Shown piece by piece: positions 57,887-64,000 of a stretch of DNA of 64,000 bases. A program made the translations under genes and the position numbers. Each line of letters starts with the position of its first letter. The stretch's first letter is position 1. Source of the DNA: Clostridia bacterium. Lineage in GTDB: Bacteria > Bacillota > Clostridia > Oscillospirales > Acutalibacteraceae. Under the pieces are notes generated by a model. That model was not told where the DNA came from. It made no database searches and saw only the letters and a program-made list of their open reading frames with translations. The stretch is from positions 1 through 64,000 of the forward strand of contig JAFQWA010000007.1 in assembly GCA_017407705.1 (NCBI GenBank). Direction: 5' to 3'.

Positions 57887-59161
57887 TTATTCTGCTAATA
57901 ATTTCTCAGCGTAAGCCAAGCGAGCTGCAACGCAGAAAAGGTTAATAGCAATCTGAAGCTCGTCGTTAGGCGGGAAGGTGGGAGCAATACGGATATTGCT
58001 GTCCATAGGGTCATTTCCGTAAGGATAAGCAGCGCCTGCGGGAGTTAAAACCAAACCTGCTTCCTTGCACAGTGCTTCAGTACGCTTTGCACAGCCCTTG
58101 GGTGCATAGTAGCTGATGAAGTAACCGCCGTTGGGATGCTTCCATCTGCCGATGCCCAAAGGAGCAAGTTCACTCTCTAAAGCATCTAAAACTATCTTGA
58201 ACTTCGGACGGATAATCTCAGCGTGTTTTTTCATATGCTCATCAATGTCAGCAAGGTTTTTGAACATTCTTGCGTGACGAAGCTGATTTACTTTATCAGG
58301 GCCGATAGTCTGGAAAGACAAACGCTTTTTGATCAAAGCAATGTTTCTGTCAGAAGCAGCCAAAGCACTTACACCACTGCCGGGATGAGTGATTTTGGAA
58401 GTAGATGCAAACATCAGCACCATATCCTGATTATCAAACTTCTTGCTTTCCTGATACAGGCAAAGCACCTCATCACGTCTGTCGTCATAAAGATGATGAA
58501 CAGCATAAGCGTTGTCCCACATAACTCTGAAATCCTTAGCAGCAGGCTTTAATGCAGCCATACGTCTTACAGTTTCATCGGAATATGAAACGCCGTCGGG
58601 GTTGGAATACTTAGGAACACACCAGATACCCTTAACGCTGGGATCCTTTACAAGCTCCTCAACCATATCCATATCAGGACCGTTTTCGGTCATGGGAACC
58701 ATAATGTTTTCAATGCCGAAATACTCGGTAACTGCAAAGTGACGGTCATATCCAGGTGAGGGGCAAAGGAATTTTACCTTACCCTGCATAACCCAGGGAG
58801 TTTCACCTGCAAGACCTGTTGACATAGCCTGAGCGATAATATCAAACATAATGTGCAGTGATGAGTTGTCGCAGATAATAACGTTTTTGCTGTCAACTCC
58901 GAAGATCTCACCAAACAGTGATTTCATCTCGGGAATACCGTCCACACCGCCGTAGTTTCTGGCTTCAGTACCGTCAGCAGTTTTGGTGTTATCAGCAGTG
59001 ACTGATGTGAGGATAGCGTCGGATATTGCCAACTGTGATGCAGAGGGTTTACCTCTTGACATATCCAGTTTCAACTGCATATCCTTGAACTCTTGATACT
59101 TTTTAGTCAGCAGCTGAAGTTCCTCTTTGAGCTGCTGTTTGGACATTTCTGTGTATTTCAA
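57887..59161 (-). CDS. PLP-dependent aminotransferase, aspartate aminotransferase Ic-like (PF12897)
   Basis: A 424-residue fold type I aminotransferase. LDMSRGKPSASQLAISD near 32 and EARNYGGVDGIPEMKSLFGEIF near 67 are the N-terminal signatures of the subgroup; WCVPKYSNPDGVSYSD near 185 has the Asn-Pro, MWDNAYAVHHL near 220 the Asp, and FASTSKITHPGSGVSA near 257 the PLP-binding lysine; RIAPTFPP near 395 includes the carboxylate-binding Arg. The subgroup contains aspartate aminotransferases of actinobacteria and many unstudied clostridial enzymes, so Asp/2-oxoglutarate is likely but not certain. It has its own promoter at 59200. Confidence 0.88.
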   Translation of the reverse strand: MKYTEMSKQQLKEELQLLTKKYQEFKDMQLKLDMSRGKPSASQLAISDAILTSVTADNTKTADGTEARNYGGVDGIPEMKSLFGEIFGVDSKNVIICDNSSLHIMFDIIAQAMSTGLAGETPWVMQGKVKFLCPSPGYDRHFAVTEYFGIENIMVPMTENGPDMDMVEELVKDPSVKGIWCVPKYSNPDGVSYSDETVRRMAALKPAAKDFRVMWDNAYAVHHLYDDRRDEVLCLYQESKKFDNQDMVLMFASTSKITHPGSGVSALAASDRNIALIKKRLSFQTIGPDKVNQLRHARMFKNLADIDEHMKKHAEIIRPKFKIVLDALESELAPLGIGRWKHPNGGYFISYYAPKGCAKRTEALCKEAGLVLTPAGAAYPYGNDPMDSNIRIAPTFPPNDELQIAINLFCVAARLAYAEKLLAE

Positions 59162-59199
59162 ATAAACCTTTCCTTTCAGATGAAATTACTAACCTATAT

Positions 59200-59228
59200 A
59201 TTTTAATATAAAATAATAAATATTTCAA
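59200..59228 (-). promoter_or_regulatory. Promoter of the aminotransferase gene
   Basis: On the complement TTGAAA (59228-59223), 17 bases, TAAAAT (59205-59200). Confidence 0.65.
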
Positions 59229-59239
59229 GTAAAAAAGCA

Positions 59240-59270
59240 GAAAAAAGCGGCATATTTTAAATATGCCGCT
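59240..59270 (-). terminator. Terminator of the GT2 gene
   Basis: AGCGGCATATTT / AAATATGCCGCT around one T, then a T-run on the complement; it overlaps the last codons of the glycosyltransferase gene. Confidence 0.85.
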
Positions 59271-60219
59271 CATCATCCAATATTTCGTCAATGATAAATC
59301 TCGGTCTGGCTTTAGTTTCCATATAAAGCTTGCCTATGTATTCGCCTACAATTCCGATAGAAAGCAGCATCAGTCCGCCGATAGCCCACACCGATGCCAC
59401 CATACTTGCCCAACCGGCAACAGCGTTTCCAGTAAAGTAGGAAATAAGTGCGTAGATCAGCATAATTATGCTGATGAAGAATACTCCAAAGCCCAAAGCG
59501 GTTATCATTCTTATGGGCTTAGTGCTGAAAGACGTAATGCCCTCAAATGCAAAGGAAAGCATTTTCTTTAAAGGATATTTGCTTTCACCTGCAATACGTT
59601 TGCCACGCTCGTAGTAAACTGAGTCGGTTCTGAAGCCGATCATAGTAACGATACCACGCAAAAACAGGTTAACCTCTTTAAACTCACCCAACGCACTTAC
59701 AGCACGTTTACTCATAAGTCGGTAATCAGCGTGGTTGAAAACAGTGTTGGCACCCATCCAGTTCATCAGTCGGTAAAATGCCTCTGCGGTGAAGCGTTTG
59801 AAAAATGAATCGGTGCTGCGGTCTTTACGGACACCGTAAACTATATCGCAGCCCTCTAAATATTTATCCACCATTTCATCCACTGCATTTATGTCATCCT
59901 GCAAATCAGCGTCCATAGACACGATCATATCTGCATACTTTTCAGCGGTAAGTAGACCTGCTAAAAGTGCGTTCTGATGTCCACGGTTACGGCTTAAATT
60001 TATACCGGTAAAATATTTACATTCCTTGTGATAATCTGCGATCAAATCCCAGGTTTTGTCCTTAGAACCGTCATTAACAAACATAATACGGCTATCCTTA
60101 GAAATCTTACCGCTTTTTATTAAAAACATAAGTTTTTCAAGTAGTTGTTTGGCAGTTTCGGGCAACGCATCCTCTTCGTTGTAGCAGGGAACTACGATAT
60201 AAAGACAATTGTCACGCAT
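59257..60219 (-). CDS. GT2 glycosyltransferase, DPM1/GtrB-like
   Basis: A 320-residue membrane glycosyltransferase. VVPCYNEEDALPE at the N-terminus, FVNDGSKDKTWD near 49, NRGHQNALLAGL near 79, and SMDADLQDD near 100 (DxD-type metal site) are the GT-A signatures of dolichol/undecaprenyl-phosphate mannose- or glucose-synthases. Two helices near 232-258 and 268-292 anchor it. It probably makes a polyprenyl-phosphate sugar for export to teichoic acid or glycan. Its promoter is at 60254 and its terminator overlaps its own 3' end. Confidence 0.93.
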   Translation of the reverse strand: MRDNCLYIVVPCYNEEDALPETAKQLLEKLMFLIKSGKISKDSRIMFVNDGSKDKTWDLIADYHKECKYFTGINLSRNRGHQNALLAGLLTAEKYADMIVSMDADLQDDINAVDEMVDKYLEGCDIVYGVRKDRSTDSFFKRFTAEAFYRLMNWMGANTVFNHADYRLMSKRAVSALGEFKEVNLFLRGIVTMIGFRTDSVYYERGKRIAGESKYPLKKMLSFAFEGITSFSTKPIRMITALGFGVFFISIIMLIYALISYFTGNAVAGWASMVASVWAIGGLMLLSIGIVGEYIGKLYMETKARPRFIIDEILDDERHI

Positions 60220-60253
60220 TTTGTCACATCCTATCGATTAAGTGGTATCTATT

Positions 60254-60282
60254 ATAATATCATATAAGCCATATAAAATCAA
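60254..60282 (-). promoter_or_regulatory. Promoter of the GT2 gene
   Basis: On the complement TTGATT (60282-60277), 17 bases, TATTAT (60259-60254). Confidence 0.6.
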
Positions 60283-60405
60283 GTTTAAGTGAGAGGGTAG
60301 TTGCAGGTATTTTATTGGTTAAAATAAAATTATACTTAATGGCTTTTTTGTTGTTATATTAATTTGTATATATTTAACTAAAATGAAAATATTAGAAAAT
60401 TTTGT

Positions 60406-60433
60406 TTGAAATTTAGGTAAATTATTATATAAT
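60406..60433 (+). promoter_or_regulatory. Promoter of the Na/Pi cotransporter gene
   Basis: TTGAAA at 60406-60411, 16 bases, TATAAT at 60428-60433. Confidence 0.6.
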
Positions 60434-60483
60434 AAGAGTGTACGAGAAAAAAGAAGAATAATGAAAGATTTTGGAGGACAAAA

Positions 60484-62094
60484 ATGCAACATTTATTTGA
60501 ATTCCTCAGCGGTCTCGGCTTGTTTTTACTTGGAATGAATATGATGAGCGAAGGATTGGAGCTCGCAGCCGGATCAACGCTTAAAAAGCTTGTAAGTGTC
60601 CTTACTACCAAGAAAATACTTGGTGTTTTGGTGGGCATAGTTGTAACAGGTGTTATTCAGAGTTCATCTGCCACCACAGTTATGGTAGTTGGTTTCGTTA
60701 ACGCCGGAATTATGACACTTGCACAGTCGGTAGGTGTTATAATGGGTGCCAATATCGGTACCACCGTTACCAGCGTTTTGGTAGCGTTTAACCCTGAATT
60801 TATCGGCCCCTTTGCCATATTCTTTGGCGTTGTGTTGGTAGCGTTTTTCAAGAAAAAGATGCTCAACCACATGGGCGGAGTGTTGGCAGGTTTTGGTATA
60901 TTGCTGCTTGGACTTGACTTGATGTCCAGCGGTATGAACCCGCTTCGTGACTTTAAGCCCTTTACCGATATGCTGGTAGAATTCAGTGAGAACCCCATTT
61001 TAGGACTTTTGGCAGGTATAATCTTTACCGCAGTTATTCAAAGCTCTTCTGCATCTATCGGTATTTTGCAGGGACTGGCTATGGCAGGAGCTATTGTGGA
61101 CGTAAGGGCCGCGCTGTTTGTTTTGTTCGGACAGAATATCGGTACTTGTGTGACTGCGTTGTTATCATCAGTAGGCACGTCAAAAACCGCAAAACGTACT
61201 GCTGTGGTTCACTTGCTGTTTAACGTTCTCGGTGCGTTGATATTTACTGTTATCTGTATGGTACTGCCGGTGGGCGACTGGCTCAGAGCGGCAACACCTA
61301 ACGTGGCTTGGCAGATAGCTATTGCTCACATTGTGTTTAACGTAGTATCAACACTTTTGTTGATGCCGTTCAGCAATCTTATTGTTAAGCTTGCATGCCT
61401 TATTGTTCGAGGTAAAGAGGGCAGTGAAGACGAGCTTAAGCTGCTTTATGTGGACGAGCGTATTCTTAAAACTCCGCCTATTGCTGTGGCTCAGATCATC
61501 AGAGAAACCGAGCGTATGGCAGAAATGGCAAAGAAAAACATTACTTTAGCGGTAAGTATGTTTGAAAAGGTTGACGATAACGTAGTTGAGGATATATATA
61601 AGCGTGAGAAATATATCAACTATCTTAACCACGAAATAACCTTGTATCTTGTGAAAATAAACGCATTGGATCTTGCCGAGTCTGACTCTAAGATGATCGG
61701 TAGCTTGTTCCACGTTGTAAACGACCTGGAGCGTATTGGTGACCATGCAGAAAACCTGTTGGAAGCTGCTTTGCAGAATAAAAACAACACCGTTGCCATA
61801 TCTAAGGCCGCTATTGACGAGCTTAACATTATGTTTAACGACGTTATTACCGTTTTCACCTTGGCTATGGATCAGTTTGACAAGGGTAAGTATGATGCTA
61901 ACGTTGTGCAGGAAATCAACCGTATTGAGGCTAACGTTGACAAAATGGCGGACGAGTTCCAGATAAACCACGTTGAGCGTCTTAATCAGCTTAAATGCAG
62001 TCCTGAATCCGGTATGGTATTTGCTAAGGCTGTGTCTAATCTGGAGCGTGTGTCTGACCACGCTACCAATATTGCTGATGCTTTGGATTTTTAA
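60484..62094 (+). CDS. Na/Pi-cotransporter family protein with PhoU-like domain
   Basis: A 536-residue transporter. The membrane half has two inverted repeats, each with the NptA signature: VTGVIQSSSATTVMVVGFVNAG (about 57-78) and FTAVIQSSSASIGILQGLAMAG (about 180-201), plus MGANIGTTVTS and GQNIGTCVTAL. Residues 340-536 form a PhoU-like helical bundle with DLERIGDHAENL and NLERVSDHATNI, repeats typical of PhoU. It takes up phosphate with sodium; the PhoU domain probably tunes it. TGGAGGAC precedes ATG and a terminator follows. Confidence 0.94.
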   Translation: MQHLFEFLSGLGLFLLGMNMMSEGLELAAGSTLKKLVSVLTTKKILGVLVGIVVTGVIQSSSATTVMVVGFVNAGIMTLAQSVGVIMGANIGTTVTSVLVAFNPEFIGPFAIFFGVVLVAFFKKKMLNHMGGVLAGFGILLLGLDLMSSGMNPLRDFKPFTDMLVEFSENPILGLLAGIIFTAVIQSSSASIGILQGLAMAGAIVDVRAALFVLFGQNIGTCVTALLSSVGTSKTAKRTAVVHLLFNVLGALIFTVICMVLPVGDWLRAATPNVAWQIAIAHIVFNVVSTLLLMPFSNLIVKLACLIVRGKEGSEDELKLLYVDERILKTPPIAVAQIIRETERMAEMAKKNITLAVSMFEKVDDNVVEDIYKREKYINYLNHEITLYLVKINALDLAESDSKMIGSLFHVVNDLERIGDHAENLLEAALQNKNNTVAISKAAIDELNIMFNDVITVFTLAMDQFDKGKYDANVVQEINRIEANVDKMADEFQINHVERLNQLKCSPESGMVFAKAVSNLERVSDHATNIADALDF

Positions 62095-62105
62095 TAGGAA
62101 AAAAC

Positions 62106-62138
62106 TAAAACCTCTGAATATATAATTCAGGGGTTTTG
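62106..62138 (+). terminator. Terminator of the Na/Pi gene
   Basis: AAAACCTCTGAAT / ATTCAGGGGTTTT with loop ATATA. Confidence 0.82.
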
Positions 62139-62156
62139 TGATTTGAGAGGTGCGCT

Positions 62157-63050
62157 ATGAGAGAGTATATTTTATCATTTTGCAATGAGTTTGAGTATCC
62201 CGACGGGGCTGCAGCTGCCCTTGTTGAGTGTTACGATAAAATTGCAGAGAATCAAAGTGCAAGGGATATATTTTTTGAAAATGTAGATAACTTTAATCAG
62301 GGCGTGTTTAAAGATAAAGGCGGAGAGTTAGACGCTTTAGAGCCTTTAAAGGAGCTTTGCAATATCTACACAGTGCATCTGCTGTTTTTAATTTGTTTAT
62401 CAAAGCAGTTAAGAGTACTGTATAAACAGCATAATATCGATTACGGTATTTTTTACGATTCGGTGTGCGATCTCAAATACAAGCTGCTTGAATGTCATAG
62501 TCTGCACAGTGTGTGGGGCGTGTTTGTGGCTTGGTGGCTTGTTGACTATTTCTACTTAAAACGCGTTGCTTTGGGACGTCTGCAGTTTGAACTGAGCACC
62601 TATAACGACACAGTGTTTGAGAAAAACGGTTACACTGTGAAAAACGGCGATACTGTTATAAATATGCACATTCCATCCAGCGGACCGTTAAAATCCGAGG
62701 ATTGTCTTAAATCATATATTGCTGCATCGGAATTTTTCAAAGATAAGTTTGAATCAGGTGTTACAGTGTTTGTGTGCGATTCCTGGCTTTTAAATCCTTA
62801 TCATAAAGACTTTTTACCCCAAAATTCCAATATACTCAAATTCCAGCAGGATTTTAATATAGTCAGAGTAGGCAAGGATGAAAGCTGTCACGATGCCTGG
62901 CGTGTGTTTAATCAGCCGTTTGAGGGAAACGCAGACATTCTGCCCGAAAACACCTCGTTGCAACGAGCATATAAGGGTTGGCTAAAGCAGGGAAATACCT
63001 TCTACACCGGTTACGGCGTATTTTTCTTTAAAGATAATAAGGTGATATAA
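62157..63050 (+). CDS. GNAT_C-type acyltransferase-associated protein
   Basis: 297 residues, probably the family often annotated as acyltransferase domain-containing protein (N-terminal DUF5596-like plus GNAT_C, PF18164). The first 140 residues are helical; then LGRLQFELSTYND (about 139-151), INMHIPSSGPLKSEDCLKSY (about 161-181), VFVCDSWLLNPYHKDFLP (about 199-216) and the C-terminal LQRAYKGWLKQGNTFYTGYGVFF follow. The substrate is unknown. GAGAGG precedes ATG. It converges with the glycyl radical enzyme gene across a hairpin. Confidence 0.75.
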   Translation: MREYILSFCNEFEYPDGAAAALVECYDKIAENQSARDIFFENVDNFNQGVFKDKGGELDALEPLKELCNIYTVHLLFLICLSKQLRVLYKQHNIDYGIFYDSVCDLKYKLLECHSLHSVWGVFVAWWLVDYFYLKRVALGRLQFELSTYNDTVFEKNGYTVKNGDTVINMHIPSSGPLKSEDCLKSYIAASEFFKDKFESGVTVFVCDSWLLNPYHKDFLPQNSNILKFQQDFNIVRVGKDESCHDAWRVFNQPFEGNADILPENTSLQRAYKGWLKQGNTFYTGYGVFFFKDNKVI

Positions 63051-63054
63051 AAAC

Positions 63055-63082
63055 ATCCCACACAGTTTTGTGTGGGATGTTT
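63055..63082. terminator. Hairpin between converging genes
   Basis: ACATCCCACACA / TGTGTGGGATGT with loop GTTT, short T-run on the plus side. Confidence 0.7.
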
Positions 63083-63090
63083 AATGTTTT

Positions 63091-64000
63091 CTATTCGTGC
63101 ATAGTACGGGTCAGTATTTCCTGCTGTACCAGCTTATCCAGTTCCACGAATCTTGCACTGAAGCCGCCTACACGTACAATAAGACTCTGGTGCTTTTCAG
63201 GATGTATCATTGCATCCTCTAAATCGCCACGGCTAAGACAAGTTATCATAAGCTGTGCACCGTTGTTGTTGAAATAGGATTTTATCAAAGCACAAGCCTT
63301 GTCACGGTACTCATTCATTAGGTTTTTGGAAAGCTTTAGGTTTTGAACAGCACCTGCGTGGATAGACGTGTCAAGCTTTACCAGTGAGTTGAGCATAGCG
63401 GTAACGCCGTTTTTATCCATACCGTTCATAGGGTTGTTGGCATTAGCCAAAGGCACACCAGCTTTTCTGCCGTCGGCAGTGGCACCGGTCAAACGGCCAA
63501 AGGTTGAGTTAGCGCTGTTGTTAATAACCACCACCAGGTAATTATCAAGTCCGACCTTCTCAGCTTGGGAAGCAGTATAGCAGCAAACGTGTTGATGCAC
63601 CATACTTGCCATTTCATCGGCTTGATCGTTGTCGTTGCCGTATTTCGAGGCGTTGAGCAGCAGCTGACGCTCACGCTCATATCCCACAAAATCAGCCTTT
63701 AAAGCATCTATAAGGGTTTGTTTGCTGATAAGTTTTTTATCAAACACACAGGTTTTTATAGCAGTTAAACTGTCGGCAGTGTTGGTATCGCCGTAGCTTT
63801 CCAAGGTGCCGCCTAAATAACGCACGCCGCCACCGAAAATGCCCTTATCCCGCTCTATGCAATCGTCGTGAAGCATGGATAAAAACAGATATTCAGCATT
63901 TTCACCTGCAACGTCATATTCAACCTTTTCCTGCAACGCCAGTGCGTCAATATACGCCTCCACCTGCTTTTTATATTCACAAAGCAGCTCATCAAAGGTG
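63091..64000 (-). CDS. Glycyl radical enzyme (pyruvate formate-lyase family), C-terminal part
   Basis: The complement is open from the right edge to TAG at 63091, giving about 302 C-terminal residues. RVGGFSARFVELDKLVQQEILTRTMH at the very end is the glycyl radical loop (RVxGYSxxF; the radical Gly is the second of GG), and ATADGRKAGVPLANANNPMNGMDKNGVTAML is the conserved block before it. The thiyl Cys motif lies in the missing N-terminal part, so the reaction (formate lyase, diol or choline lyase, decarboxylase) cannot be assigned. The activating radical SAM enzyme is not in view and may be beyond the edge. Confidence 0.9.
   Translation of the reverse strand, partial: TFDELLCEYKKQVEAYIDALALQEKVEYDVAGENAEYLFLSMLHDDCIERDKGIFGGGVRYLGGTLESYGDTNTADSLTAIKTCVFDKKLISKQTLIDALKADFVGYERERQLLLNASKYGNDNDQADEMASMVHQHVCCYTASQAEKVGLDNYLVVVINNSANSTFGRLTGATADGRKAGVPLANANNPMNGMDKNGVTAMLNSLVKLDTSIHAGAVQNLKLSKNLMNEYRDKACALIKSYFNNNGAQLMITCLSRGDLEDAMIHPEKHQSLIVRVGGFSARFVELDKLVQQEILTRTMHE

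Overview
The window reads as chromosomal DNA of a spore-forming, low-to-mid GC clostridial Firmicute, probably Ruminococcaceae/Oscillospirales-like and plausibly from a gut or rumen. This is inferred from spoIIR, a BofA-like gene, a SpoIID domain, a SigH-like sigma factor, separate secD/secF, DUF951, DUF4340, DUF4358 and DUF4886 proteins, strong GGAGG ribosome sites, sigma-A type promoters (TTGACA/TATAAT) and a dockerin-tailed secreted esterase. Nearly all DNA is coding; no rRNA, tRNA, CRISPR array or typed insertion sequence was found.

Layout. 1-2541 (minus): operon DUF951-prfA-tsaC-coaE (coaE cut by the left edge). 2648-7528: gltX-glnS with an SGNH hydrolase and a creatininase-family gene. 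7568-12670: GldAFG-like ABC operon with a DUF4340 protein. 12735-18902: secreted GH16 glucanase, long-form hibernation factor, beta-propeller-like protein, pyrophosphatase, and a dockerin-bearing SGNH esterase. 18903-19500: a noncoding block of nested inverted repeats. 19508-27957: nifS-thiI, then two unusual fusions, CinA-TM-sortase B and TM-pseudosortase-SpoIID, then a queG-like gene. 27968-30117: an SOS-box promoter driving the radical SAM / TIGR03915 putative DNA-repair pair. 30170-31852: three small membrane proteins of unknown role. 31854-36645 (minus): polA, an amidohydrolase, and an RpiB-nucleoside hydrolase fusion. 36817-39597: sigma factor, zinc-ribbon protein, DegV, HAD phosphatase.

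39587-42186 is an A/T-rich accessory island bounded by a perfect 19-bp inverted repeat. It holds an XRE repressor with a large symmetric operator, a C-terminally aberrant EcoRI-type adenine methyltransferase, a small coiled-coil protein, a membrane-anchored protein of unknown family behind a consensus SOS box, a MazF toxin remnant, and a set of strong hairpins. 42183-43479 (minus): spoIIR and nth. 43764-48797: glycan-initiation cluster (DUF4358 lipoprotein, two monotopic sugar-phosphate transferases, a PglF/CapD-like dehydratase, a Gfo/Idh/MocA oxidoreductase). 48817-53195: a divergent type IIA topoisomerase pair. 53279-64000: DUF4886 surface protein, secG, BofA-like, secD-secF, aminotransferase, GT2, Na/Pi cotransporter, GNAT_C-type protein, and the C-terminal part of a glycyl radical enzyme cut by the right edge.

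The most unusual content is (i) the neighbouring sortase pair, one with intact His/Cys/Arg fused to cytosolic CinA, the other with His to Asn and Cys to Asp changes fused to a SpoIID domain; (ii) the inverted-repeat-bounded, SOS-linked island; (iii) the RpiB-nucleoside hydrolase fusion; and (iv) two independent SOS boxes in one window, one supporting a DNA-damage role for the TIGR03916/TIGR03915 pair. Family names come from recognising motifs by eye; no database search was run.
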